Source: Planctomycetaceae bacterium (GTDB lineage: Bacteria; Planctomycetota; Planctomycetia; Planctomycetales; Planctomycetaceae). Taken from it: 64,000 nucleotides of DNA. Below are positions 44,689 through 53,831 of this stretch, one piece after another. The stretch spans positions 1 to 64,000 of the forward strand of contig JAKFVC010000072.1 of assembly GCA_021732415.1 (NCBI GenBank), given 5' to 3'. The number at the start of each line of letters is the position of its first letter. The first letter of the stretch is position 1. Under the pieces are notes generated by a model. The model made no database searches. It was not told the origin of the DNA and saw only the letters and a program-made list of their open reading frames with translations. A program made the translations under genes and the position numbers.

Positions 44689-45420
44689 TTACGTCCGGCT
44701 TTGAGCACACGCCGCGACAAATCGCTGGATCAGATCGAAATTAAAAACTCCCTCCCCCCGTTCGGGATGCCACTGCACACCAAGATAAAACGGCCGCAGA
44801 GGATCGTCAATCGCCTCGATCACGCCGTCGGGTGACGCCGCCAGGACTCGCAAACGGCCGGGATCCTCGACCGCCTGGTGATGCGACGACACGACGGTCT
44901 CGCTGGCCAGGTCCGCATTCAACAGACTCACAGGAGCCCCCGTTGATGCGAGGAGTGCCGATGCCCTGATTCCGAGCACGACGCGATGGCGATGGTTCTC
45001 CTGGTGAACTTCGACCGCATTCGGCAGCGTATCCGGGAGGTGCTGATTCATACGCCCGCCCGCATGGAGCGCCATCAGTTGCATCCCCAGGCACACACCC
45101 AGCGCTGGCCGCTGCGGTCTCTGCGTTAAGGCATCCAGCAGTGCAAATTCGAAGGCCTGCCTCCGCGGGTCGATGCATCGGGACTGAGGATGCGCCGGGA
45201 CACCCAGATCCTCGCAGCGGGCATCGTCGCCGCCGGTCAGCATCAGCCCGTCGCACAGGTCGACGTAATGGGCCGCGAGCTCCATCTCTTGAGGCAGTAA
45301 CAGCGGCAAGCCACCCGCTTCAGCCACCATGCGGCTATAGGCAATGTTGCTTTCATATCTGCCGCTGGCAATGTTGCTATCGACGTTGTCGACCGTCACT
45401 CCGATTACGGGGCGATTCAT
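44689..45420 (-). CDS. peptidase C26 family gamma-glutamyl hydrolase (PuuD-like)
   Basis: The protein has 243 residues from the ATG at 45420; the frame is open to 45480, but the extension has no homologous look. This is a class I glutamine amidotransferase fold with nucleophile Cys110 in ALGVCLGMQL and the His218/Glu220 pair in VQWHPERGEG. RPVIGVTVD at the start and LMLTGGDD are typical of PuuD-type gamma-glutamyl-GABA hydrolases. It would hydrolyse gamma-glutamyl amides in the cytoplasm. No putrescine-pathway gene is adjacent, so the substrate is not assigned. Confidence 0.87.
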   Translation of the reverse strand: MNRPVIGVTVDNVDSNIASGRYESNIAYSRMVAEAGGLPLLLPQEMELAAHYVDLCDGLMLTGGDDARCEDLGVPAHPQSRCIDPRRQAFEFALLDALTQRPQRPALGVCLGMQLMALHAGGRMNQHLPDTLPNAVEVHQENHRHRVVLGIRASALLASTGAPVSLLNADLASETVVSSHHQAVEDPGRLRVLAASPDGVIEAIDDPLRPFYLGVQWHPERGEGVFNFDLIQRFVAACAQSRT

Positions 45421-45932
45421 GTGGTTCGTTTCCAGACAAAAGTGAGGGCAAACTAACAATAGAAAGACGGGGCTCACCAAGCCGTAGATTCAGGCGACTG
45501 GCTGGGTGGTAATCCGATTTCTATCTGATTGACCGGCGGACGTGAATCAGCGTCAGGGACTGAGACTAGTGCAAACCCGATTCCGCACTGGTCTCGTTAA
45601 TTGATTTTTGACAGAAAAATGGGCCGACAGAAAGAGGAGTCGCCGTGCCCCTGTTCAACAAAACGACCTTCGCTTTTTCTCTCGTAACATCTTTCTGTCA
45701 GCACAATGCACACTCAAACATGACGAAGCTGCAAGATTATTCGTCTTCGGCACGATTTTTGAAAAATGGCACTTTGAACACAGATTCTATTACCAGTGGA
45801 CACGCCATTTGTGATAACGTTTCGTTTATAGGTTCTTCCCGGGCCGCGTCCCCTCAACGATTTAGCGCTCGTTCCGAACAGGGCATCCTTTCCGGGAATA
45901 AGGAGTAAATTTCGCAAGTATCGATCTGACGA
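45421..45932. other. 512-base divergent intergenic region
   Basis: It separates the C26 hydrolase (minus) from the kinase/chemosensory cluster (plus). It is locally AT-rich around 45640-45830. Short ORFs of up to 87 codons are present, but none is convincing. An in-frame stop at 45927-45929 fixes the upstream limit of the kinase gene. Confidence 0.45.
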
Positions 45933-47387
45933 GTGGTTCGTCCTGAAACGGTGGGCATCGTGGGCGAGAAGAAGAATCTGGCAGTCGGCGATCAGTCGAC
46001 GAAGGCCGACACGGCCACTGAACGCAACCAGATGGACGTCACCTGCTTCGACAGCGGAGCCGGATCGACTGACGTAAAGCGATATGAAGTCGGGGGTTAC
46101 CTCGGCAAGTACCAGATCGTGGGCTACCTCGGACGAGGTGGCATGGGTGTCGTGTACCGCGGCTTCGATCCGCTGGTCGAACGCGATGTCGCGTTAAAGG
46201 TATTACCCTCCGGACTCTCCGTGAGTCCCCAAGCCCGGCAGCGATTTCTGGCCGAAGCACGCGCCATCGGCAAACTCAATCACCCCAACGCCACGGCTCT
46301 CTACGAGGTCGGCGAAACGGATGGCTCATATTTTCTCGCGATGGAGTTCGTCGGCGGCGGATCGATTGCCAATCTTCTCGACGAGCAAAAGTGTCCGGTC
46401 GAACGGGCCACGCGGTACCTTGCAGAAATCTGTTTTGGTCTGGCGGCCGCGCATGAGGTCGGCCTGATTCATCGGGATATCAAACCCGAAAACCTGCTCC
46501 GAACGTCTCGCGACCATATCAAGATCACCGATTTCGGACTCGCCAAGGTCCTGGATGCTTTATCCAGTTCGTCCCTGAAACTGACAAATCCCGGCAGCAT
46601 GCTCGGCACGCCACTCTATATGAGTCCCGAGCAATTCAGTGGTGGCGAGGTCGATTCCCGGTGCGATATTTATTCGACCGGTGCGACCTACTTGCACATG
46701 CTGACCGGCAAACCTCCGTATTCGGACTGCGAAAACCTCTCGCAACTGATGTATGCCCACTGCCAGAGACCCATTCCCGACCCTCGAGCCATGACCCCGC
46801 TGCTCCCCGCGGCCTGTACCGAAATCGTGCGGCGGGCGATGTCTAAGCGGCCGGAAGATCGCTACGAATCAGCCGATGATATGGCACACGCGGCCATGGT
46901 CTTGCTCGGGGAATTGGGAGGTACCGATGCCGTCTCGCTGTCCGATTCCCATCACGGGCTGGGAGACGCGCCGGCTCGCCTCAAGCTGTCCGGTTCAGCA
47001 ATTCGTCTCCAACCGACAACGATGTGGCTGGTGGAACCGTCACGCATGCAGGCCCGCGTGCTGCAGCAACATCTCACCGAATTGGGAGTCGCCCACATTC
47101 AGGTCTTCGCCACCATCGGCGAGACGATTGCAGGTCTGGCGGACAAAGTTCCGAGCGGCATCCTGTCAGCCATGCATCTGGATGACGGAAGTGGCGACGA
47201 TCTGGCAACACAAGTGCGGAAACATGCCCGCGGCTCAGCCATTCCCTGTTTTTTGATTTCCAGCAGTTCGTCAGATGCGGCGGCCGGCGCAAACGATCCT
47301 CACCGGCCACTAGTCCTGCAGAAACCAGTCACGAAAGAAATGCTCGCGGAGGTATTGAAGCGGATTGCCGCATTGCCGGCGCGATGA
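45933..47387 (+). CDS. Ser/Thr protein kinase fused to a C-terminal pseudo-receiver domain
   Basis: This 484-residue cytoplasmic protein starts at a GTG (45933); an ATG at 46032 is the alternative. A Hanks-type kinase spans about 58-325: LGRGGMGVVYRG, Lys89 in VALKVL, HRDIKPEN (180-187), DFG (200-202) and GTPLYMSPEQ. All catalytic residues look intact. After a linker, residues about 362-480 fold like a response-regulator receiver (MWLVEPSRMQARVL, FLISSSSS, LQKPVTKEMLAEVL). The conserved Lys464-Pro is kept, but the phospho-Asp position in ILSAMHLDDGSG is Ala or Met, so it is a pseudo-receiver. No transmembrane segment is visible. It is placed directly before CheA, which suggests crosstalk between Ser/Thr and His-Asp signalling. 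Confidence 0.87.
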   Translation: MVRPETVGIVGEKKNLAVGDQSTKADTATERNQMDVTCFDSGAGSTDVKRYEVGGYLGKYQIVGYLGRGGMGVVYRGFDPLVERDVALKVLPSGLSVSPQARQRFLAEARAIGKLNHPNATALYEVGETDGSYFLAMEFVGGGSIANLLDEQKCPVERATRYLAEICFGLAAAHEVGLIHRDIKPENLLRTSRDHIKITDFGLAKVLDALSSSSLKLTNPGSMLGTPLYMSPEQFSGGEVDSRCDIYSTGATYLHMLTGKPPYSDCENLSQLMYAHCQRPIPDPRAMTPLLPAACTEIVRRAMSKRPEDRYESADDMAHAAMVLLGELGGTDAVSLSDSHHGLGDAPARLKLSGSAIRLQPTTMWLVEPSRMQARVLQQHLTELGVAHIQVFATIGETIAGLADKVPSGILSAMHLDDGSGDDLATQVRKHARGSAIPCFLISSSSSDAAAGANDPHRPLVLQKPVTKEMLAEVLKRIAALPAR

Positions 47388-47636
47388 ACCAAGATTCGAA
47401 TCTGCATGTAGCGGAACGTCGTAAGACTTCCGCCGCATACGGAAAGACTTAAGAATTCCTACGAATTCTTCTACACCAGAAAACGGACGCAAGGAGGCGA
47501 ACGCGTTCCCCCGACACAACCTGATTTATTACTCGTCCACTGCCCGAACGCGTGCCGTGAGGTTGCGTGGACGAATTACAACACTGGGGCGGCAACCTCC
47601 CTGGGCTGCCGTGTTTTGTCTCGTCGGAGTGCGTCC
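47388..47636. other. leader between the kinase gene and cheA-like gene with hairpins
   Basis: In 249 bases, a perfect 8-bp stem AAGAATTC/GAATTCTT (47451-47470) follows a weaker stem around 47422-47450. There is no U-tract. It could be a processing or attenuation structure, or an internal promoter region. Confidence 0.4.
47625..47629 (+). promoter_or_regulatory. ribosome-binding site deciding the cheA-like start
   Basis: CGGAG lies 7 bases before the GTG at 47637, supporting that codon over the upstream TTG at 47616. Confidence 0.6.
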
Positions 47637-50558
47637 GTGGATCAATCGTTGTTACAAGAGTTCGTCCTCGAGTCGACTCATAGTCTCGAAAAGGTGGAGC
47701 AAGATCTTCTCGCCCTGGAACGGACGTTTGATGCGGCGGCCATCAACCGGATGTTCCGCGCCCTGCACAGTATCAAGGGGTCAAGTTCGTACCTGGGACT
47801 GCACACGATCGAGCGGTTATCGCACCAGGCGGAAACGTTGCTCGACCTGCTGCGGCAGCGCTTACGAGAACTGACTCCCGCCACGGTGGACGTCTTGCTG
47901 CAGTGCGTCGATCAGTTGCGCCAGATGCTGCAATTGCCCGATCACGGGGCGAGTGTTGATATCAACCCCACTGTGATGCGGCTGTTCGAATTCATCCGGG
48001 AACCCAGCGTCGAAGCCCCGGCCGACGAATCATCAGACGCCGATTTCACCTTGTCCGAACCGCTGCCGGCACCCGTCGAGCGCGCCACCGTTGATCGCAG
48101 CACCGTCGAATTAGAGCGTCCCTTGTCGAACAGCTCCGTTGCGCAAGCGATTCCACCCGGTTCCGGTGAGAGCCCTCTGGGACGCACCCTCATTTTAGAA
48201 CATGACGACGATCAGCATGATCGAAACGGGGGACGAGTGCTGGTCGCAGCAACAGCCCCGCCAGTCGCACTGGCGCCAGCCTTGCAATCGTTATCTGGCA
48301 GCCATAGTGGATTTACAACAACGCCCGCCGCCCAGGCGGCAGCTCGAACAGGGGCCGTCCCGCATGCAGGCAACGGCTCCGCGGCACCAGCAGGAGGGAA
48401 CGGCAGCTTATCCACACCGCCGACCGCGGCGCTCTCCGATTCGCGCGGTGACGAGCACCCCGCAGAAGAGAAAATGATGCGGGTGCGGGTCAAGTTCCTA
48501 GACGATCTGCTGCAACTCACGGGCAACATGGTGATGGCCCGCAACCAGTTGCTCAGCAAGTACAACTTCGCCGACGACCCCGCATTTGGCACACTGTCGC
48601 AGTGTGTGACCCAGGTCCATAAGACGATCGTCCAGACGCGCATGCAGCCGATCGGCACGTTGTTCGATCGGTGCGAACGCCTGACGCGAGACCTGGCCCG
48701 ACAGTTGGGGAAGGAAGTTGCGCTCGAAGTCCACGGCCGCGAATTGGAACTCGACCGAAGTGTCCTCGAAGCATTCTCTGATCCGCTCACGCACCTGTTG
48801 CGAAATGCTCTTGATCATGGCCTGGAAACGCCCCAGGAGCGCCAGGCCGCCGGCAAGACACGCGTCGGACATCTCAAACTGGCCGCCCGGCAACAAGGGG
48901 CAGAGATCATCCTCTCACTGGAAGACGATGGCCGCGGGATCGATCCCGATCGCATCAAGCATCGCGCCATCGAACGGGGTTTAATTACCGCCGACCAGGC
49001 CGAAACACTGCATCGCCGCGCTCTACTCGACTTTATCTTCCGCTCGGGACTTTCCACGCGCGACGAAGTCACGAGCCTCTCCGGTCGCGGAGTGGGGCTG
49101 GATGTCGTCCGTACGAATCTGGAATCACTCGGGGGTGTTGTCGAAGTCCAGAGCACAGTCGGGAAGGGCTCGGCATTCGTCGCTCGGTTGCCTTTGACGC
49201 AGGCCCTCGTCTCGTCATCGCTCATCTCGGCACTCATCGTCAAATGTGAGGAAGAACGCTACGCAATCCCGCAAACGGCAGTCGATGAGATCATCAAAGT
49301 CGACCCGCGCAGTGATCGCGACCGCATCCGCCGCCTCAATGGCCGGATGGTCTATCAATTGCGCGACACTGTGCTGCCTGTCGTCTCGCTCCGGTCGGTC
49401 CTCGGCGGAGGCGACGATACCCCCGAGGAAGAACACGTCGGCGAGCGGATCCTCGTGGTGATTCAGTTCCGCCAGCAGTTGTTCGGACTGCTGGTGGATC
49501 TGATCGTCGGCGTCGACGAAATCGTGGTCCGACCGCTGCCTCGGATGGTGAAAAACTGCGGCATCTTCTCCGGCCATACGGTGATGGGAGACGGACAGAT
49601 CGCGCTCATTCTCGACAGCGGCGGCATCGTTGACCGCGAACAACTCATATTCGCCGACGATACGCTCGGCACAAGCCTGCTGCACGGTGAACGCGAACAT
49701 GTCGAAGGCGATCAACGCCTGGTCGTCTTCAGCTATTCCGATACCGAACACTTCGCGATCCCCCTGGAAATGGTCTCGCTGATTGAACGGGTTGAACTCG
49801 ATGACATCCGCCGAGTCGGCGCACAGGAGTACGTACAAGTGATGCAACGGACCTTGCCGTTGTTGCGTCTGGACAGGGTGATGGGGGTCGGCGGCCTGCC
49901 GAAACTGGCGGAATCGTACGTCCTGGTCCCCGCCCGGGTCAGCTATCCGATTGCCGTACTGACGGGTCGCCGCGTCGCAGTGGTTGATGCGGTCGAGCAA
50001 TTCGAATCACGGCTCAGCGACGGTCAGGGGATGCTGGGCACGTTCATGCACGACAATAAACTGGTCATGCTGCTCGATCTGTACCGCCTCTTCGAGCGAC
50101 ACTCACCCGATCGGTTCCGCCTCAGTCCCGTCGAGCAGCGTCCCGCTCAAATCCTGCTCGCGGAAGACAGCCCCTTCTTCCAGAATTTGATTCGCAGTTA
50201 TCTCGAACATCCGCCGCGACGATTGACGGTCGTCAGCGACGGCGAGGAAGCACTGGACCTCTTGCGAGAGCATCCGGAAGATTTTGACGTCCTGGTCTCT
50301 GACATCGAAATGCCCAAAATGGATGGCTTTGAACTGGTACGCCAGATCCGCGCTGACGCCGCATTACGAACGCTCCCCGTCATCGCCGTGACGTCGCTGG
50401 CGACTCCCGAACATATCGAACGCGGACTGCGAGAAGGGTTCGACTCCTACCTCATTAAGATCGATAAGGAGCAACTCGTGTCGACGATTGACCGCTATCT
50501 GGAACGGGGAGCGCGCCATCGGGCCGCCTTCACGAGCGCGAGAAAGGGGAGCAACTGA
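47637..50558 (+). CDS. cheA: CheA-type hybrid histidine kinase with two CheW-like domains and a receiver
   Basis: The protein has about 973 residues. The N-terminal Hpt domain carries the phospho-His in MFRALHSIKGSSS (His44). An Ala/Pro/Ser-rich linker (about 120-280) occupies the place of P2. Then come the dimerisation helices and HATPase domain with intact boxes: LLRNALDHGLE, EDDGRGIDPD and SGRGVGLDVVRTNLESLGG. Two CheW-like domains follow (about 520-665 and 690-825), then a functional-looking receiver (ILLAEDSPFF, phospho-Asp889 in VSDIEMPKMDG, Lys in YLIKIDKE). The architecture is that of non-flagellar, alternative-function chemosensory kinases. It is cytoplasmic and overlaps the CheW gene by one base (TGATG), so translation is coupled. 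Confidence 0.93.
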   Translation: MDQSLLQEFVLESTHSLEKVEQDLLALERTFDAAAINRMFRALHSIKGSSSYLGLHTIERLSHQAETLLDLLRQRLRELTPATVDVLLQCVDQLRQMLQLPDHGASVDINPTVMRLFEFIREPSVEAPADESSDADFTLSEPLPAPVERATVDRSTVELERPLSNSSVAQAIPPGSGESPLGRTLILEHDDDQHDRNGGRVLVAATAPPVALAPALQSLSGSHSGFTTTPAAQAAARTGAVPHAGNGSAAPAGGNGSLSTPPTAALSDSRGDEHPAEEKMMRVRVKFLDDLLQLTGNMVMARNQLLSKYNFADDPAFGTLSQCVTQVHKTIVQTRMQPIGTLFDRCERLTRDLARQLGKEVALEVHGRELELDRSVLEAFSDPLTHLLRNALDHGLETPQERQAAGKTRVGHLKLAARQQGAEIILSLEDDGRGIDPDRIKHRAIERGLITADQAETLHRRALLDFIFRSGLSTRDEVTSLSGRGVGLDVVRTNLESLGGVVEVQSTVGKGSAFVARLPLTQALVSSSLISALIVKCEEERYAIPQTAVDEIIKVDPRSDRDRIRRLNGRMVYQLRDTVLPVVSLRSVLGGGDDTPEEEHVGERILVVIQFRQQLFGLLVDLIVGVDEIVVRPLPRMVKNCGIFSGHTVMGDGQIALILDSGGIVDREQLIFADDTLGTSLLHGEREHVEGDQRLVVFSYSDTEHFAIPLEMVSLIERVELDDIRRVGAQEYVQVMQRTLPLLRLDRVMGVGGLPKLAESYVLVPARVSYPIAVLTGRRVAVVDAVEQFESRLSDGQGMLGTFMHDNKLVMLLDLYRLFERHSPDRFRLSPVEQRPAQILLAEDSPFFQNLIRSYLEHPPRRLTVVSDGEEALDLLREHPEDFDVLVSDIEMPKMDGFELVRQIRADAALRTLPVIAVTSLATPEHIERGLREGFDSYLIKIDKEQLVSTIDRYLERGARHRAAFTSARKGSN

Positions 50559-51025
50559 TGCAAATCGTGACATTTGCCTCGGCAGGTGGAGTCCACGGTA
50601 TTCCAGTACTGGCCGTCGAAGAATTCTTCCGGCCGATCCCGCTGACACGCGTCCCGCTGGCCGACAAACGGATCGCCGGACTGTTGAATCAGCGTGGCAA
50701 GAGCGCCACGGTGCTCGATCTGCGCCAGTGCTTCCATCGCCCGACCGGCGAACCCGCACTCCATCCGAAGATGATTCTGCTGGAGACCGAAGACCATCTG
50801 ACCCCCGAGGCCCGCAGCATGGGAGTCCGGAGCTTCGCCGATCCGGTAGTGCTGCTGGTCGACCGGATTCTCGACATCGTCAACATCGACCGCAAGGATT
50901 GGCAACCTCGCCCCGCACATATTACTGAACAGTTTGTATCAGGCGTCGTCCGGCATGGCGACGGCTATATCTGCTTACTTGAGCTTCCTACATTGATCGA
51001 CGACATTTTTAGTCCAAAGGCCTGA
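50558..51025 (+). CDS. cheW: CheW-like coupling protein
   Basis: This 155-residue single CheW domain (VEEFFRPIPLTRVPLADKRI, GLLNQRGKSATVLDLRQCF, VLLVDRILDIVNI) would couple a sensor to CheA in the cytoplasm. Its ATG shares a base with the cheA stop and has GGGGAG upstream, so both are made at matched levels. The gene after it starts one base past its stop. A partner receptor with a methyl-accepting domain is absent from this window; the adjacent tandem Cache protein is the obvious candidate. Confidence 0.9.
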   Translation: MQIVTFASAGGVHGIPVLAVEEFFRPIPLTRVPLADKRIAGLLNQRGKSATVLDLRQCFHRPTGEPALHPKMILLETEDHLTPEARSMGVRSFADPVVLLVDRILDIVNIDRKDWQPRPAHITEQFVSGVVRHGDGYICLLELPTLIDDIFSPKA

Positions 51026-51026
51026 C

Positions 51027-53387
51027 ATGAGCACCGTTACTCAATCTCCCGTCGCCGCGCCGGCACACCGCAACGGCGACGCCCGCTTCAGCATCTTCAG
51101 CCCCGTCATCACGGTCGAACACCGCGAGTTCTACGAGAAGATCGTCTCGGAACTGAACGGTGTCTTTCCCATCTGTACCCAGGGGAAATGCACCGCGGTG
51201 GAAGTCAGCGAAGACGCCACCGAGCAGGAACAAATCACCGACCTGATGAAGCGCGTGGAGAGTTTTTCGGGTGAACTCCTTGAAGTCACGAAGCAACTTT
51301 TCGACCAGTTTTACCAAGCGAAAGAGCACTTCTGCCGGATGATCCACGGCACGACGGCGTACGTCAAAATCAATCTCATGGACCGAAACCTGCTGGAGCG
51401 AACTTGCGACGTCCGCTGGTGGGCACTCGAAACGGCCTTCAGTGATTGTATCGACTTGACGCAGAAGGTCCACGAACGACTGAAGCGACTGGTACCCATC
51501 GCCGGGGATTCCGCTGGCGGCAAGGCTCTCCGCAAGTGCCTCGAAAAAGTCCCTCGTTGGGAAATCGATGCCGAGACCAACTCGCAATTGCAAACCTGCC
51601 TCACAGGCCTGGCCAAGCAACTTCCCGAGAGCCACCGCGCCGAAGCGACGACTCTCGCCAGCGACGTCGTGCTCGTCCTCAAGAAGGCATCCTTCGCCTG
51701 CGACCGCCTGGAAGATATTAATAACTCTTATACACTCTACCGCGACATCGTCATCGCCACGAAAGACGGGACGATCATCGCGAATTCCAACCAGCAGACT
51801 CGCTCGCAGGTGCTGGGCCTGAACATCGCCGACGAGAACTGGTTTCAGAAGGCACTCGCCACAAAAGATGGAACCCAGTATCACGCGCAAGACTTGACTC
51901 AATCGCGACTCGAGACCGATCAAAGCCTGGTTTACTCGGCGGCCATCCGCGAGAACAGCGACAACTATGGCAAAGTCATCGGTGCCATGGGGGTCTTCTT
52001 CGATTTCCAGGGTGAAGCCCAGATGATTCTCGACGATCATATGGCGCGGGATACGGTCAACCAGAACCACGTCGACGACGGCTGGTTCTCATTCCTCACA
52101 AATTCCACGGGAACGGTCATCGCCTCCAGCGACGCAGGCATCATCGAGCCCGGGAAGATGCCGCACGTCTCACGCAAACATCGCACGCCGGCCGCGGGCG
52201 AACTGCCCATGAGCTACGCCGTCTTCGAAGGCCGCGAATCGGCCATTTTCTCCGCCCGCACCGACGGCTACCTCGACTATCCGGGCCTCGGCTGGTCATC
52301 ACACCTGATCGTACCCAAAGACCAGATTTTCCGGACCGCCACCGTCACCACACAACTGGGCATCAGCATCGACGATCTCATGCAGTCGCGCCTCGTCCCG
52401 GAAATTAATAAGCAGACGTTCGCTAAAGTGCAGGACGACAAGGAATCGATTCAGTTGATCTCGCTCAACGGCATCGTATTCGCATCCAAGCTGGGCAAGC
52501 GTGGCGTCGCACTCGGTCCGATCTTCGACCAGATCAAGCAAACCGGCGAATTCACGACGAGCAAGATGGAAGACTTGCTGAAGGAAATGGCGATCGGAGA
52601 ACTGCAACTCAACCTGCAGGCCCTGGAAAACTTCTCGAAACAAGCCATCGACTTGCTCGACCGCAACTTATTCGAGCGAGCCGCCGATATTCGCTGGTGG
52701 TCGACGGACCAATTCTTCTGGACGGCCCTGCGTGAACCCACCGCCGAGAATTTCCAGAAGGCAGCCCATCGGATGGAAGTCATCAACGGCTCCTACACAA
52801 TGTACCGCAATCTGGTCCTCGCCAATCGCAACGGTGAGATCGTCGCCAGCGCCAAGAGCGAGGACCGCAACAAGCTGCGGTCCATCAGCGTGTACGACGA
52901 CCCGTGGTTCCTCTCCGCAATGCGCACCACCAAGTCCAGCGAGTTCGCCGTGCAGGACGTGCAAACATCAAAACTCGAACCCCGCAAGGAACGCTCATTG
53001 ATCTATTCCGGCGGAGTCCGCGCCGGTGGCGAACGACAGGGCGACCCCATCGGCGTGGTCGGAATTCTCTTCGACTGGGATACCGAGGCCAAGAAGATCC
53101 TCAGCACGTGCCTCCCCAAGAACCGGGACGGAGAATCGATCGCCGGTTGCGCCGCGTTCTACACCAACTCCGACCACGAAATCATCGAAACCACCGACGA
53201 ACAGAATTTCCCAGTCGGCAACACGTTGGCGCTCCCCGCCGCACACAGTGCATTGAAGGCGGGCCAGTCAGCCTCCGGCCTCTTCGTGCATCAGGACAAA
53301 CGATATATCCTGGGGTCTTCGCGAACGAAGGGTTACCGCGAATACGCTGGATTGTCCTGGACGGCGCACGTCGTGCGGCCGATCTGA
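51027..53387 (+). CDS. soluble tandem Cache-domain protein
   Basis: This 786-residue protein has no signal peptide and no visible membrane segment, although Cache domains are normally extracytoplasmic. Two homologous halves are evident: MDRNLLERTCDVRWW (118-132) matches LDRNLFERAADIRWW (544-558), and INNSYTLYRDIVIATKDG (231-248) matches INGSYTMYRNLVLANRNG (586-603). Each half has the Cache-type pattern of a 'D.xWF..A' block followed by an 'SLxYSxxxR' strand. There is no HAMP, methyl-accepting, kinase or cyclase output domain. The first 110 residues are helical and Cys-rich (C50, C55, C103, C127). The ATG is 1 base after cheW, with AAAGG upstream. It is probably a cytoplasmic ligand sensor feeding CheW/CheA. 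Confidence 0.85.
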   Translation: MSTVTQSPVAAPAHRNGDARFSIFSPVITVEHREFYEKIVSELNGVFPICTQGKCTAVEVSEDATEQEQITDLMKRVESFSGELLEVTKQLFDQFYQAKEHFCRMIHGTTAYVKINLMDRNLLERTCDVRWWALETAFSDCIDLTQKVHERLKRLVPIAGDSAGGKALRKCLEKVPRWEIDAETNSQLQTCLTGLAKQLPESHRAEATTLASDVVLVLKKASFACDRLEDINNSYTLYRDIVIATKDGTIIANSNQQTRSQVLGLNIADENWFQKALATKDGTQYHAQDLTQSRLETDQSLVYSAAIRENSDNYGKVIGAMGVFFDFQGEAQMILDDHMARDTVNQNHVDDGWFSFLTNSTGTVIASSDAGIIEPGKMPHVSRKHRTPAAGELPMSYAVFEGRESAIFSARTDGYLDYPGLGWSSHLIVPKDQIFRTATVTTQLGISIDDLMQSRLVPEINKQTFAKVQDDKESIQLISLNGIVFASKLGKRGVALGPIFDQIKQTGEFTTSKMEDLLKEMAIGELQLNLQALENFSKQAIDLLDRNLFERAADIRWWSTDQFFWTALREPTAENFQKAAHRMEVINGSYTMYRNLVLANRNGEIVASAKSEDRNKLRSISVYDDPWFLSAMRTTKSSEFAVQDVQTSKLEPRKERSLIYSGGVRAGGERQGDPIGVVGILFDWDTEAKKILSTCLPKNRDGESIAGCAAFYTNSDHEIIETTDEQNFPVGNTLALPAAHSALKAGQSASGLFVHQDKRYILGSSRTKGYREYAGLSWTAHVVRPI

Positions 53388-53831
53388 TGCGCCCCCAGGA
53401 GGGATTCTCGGCAGTCCTGCAAATCAGATTAATCTGGCGACATCGCATTGATTCTTCTGCGAATCCTTATAGTTTTAGCTGCATTCATTCGCTGCCATCC
53501 TGGCTCATGCCGGCGTATGGTCCCGGCTTTGCTGGCCGCTGAATGTGTTTGTTAAATCGATGCTCCGGGATGGAAGTTTTCAAAACAAACTGATAGGCTC
53601 GCGCATCGGCTACTCAGTCAACCGGCAGTTTTTTGTGGCCGATCAGATCCCCACCAGGGCAGGCTGAAGTCGTTCTGAGACCGCTGTCGCGACCACGCGA
53701 GGCTGGCTCGTTGTGAACTGCACTCGGTTAACTACTCTGGGGCGAGTGCACCGGCTCCCCGTTGGTTTTGACGGGTGCGTTGAGCCGTCCGTTGAGTACT
53801 GGTTTTCGTCATTGGATTAGGAATTTCCGTC
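53388..53831. other. 444-base intergenic region
   Basis: No gene or clear repeat was seen after the chemosensory cluster. A short AT-rich stretch at about 53560-53600 may hold the sulfatase promoter. Confidence 0.4.

Noticed and set aside
44465-44710. 81-codon ORF between the transglutaminase-like and C26 genes
   Set aside because: It overlaps both neighbours' ends and has no protein-like features.
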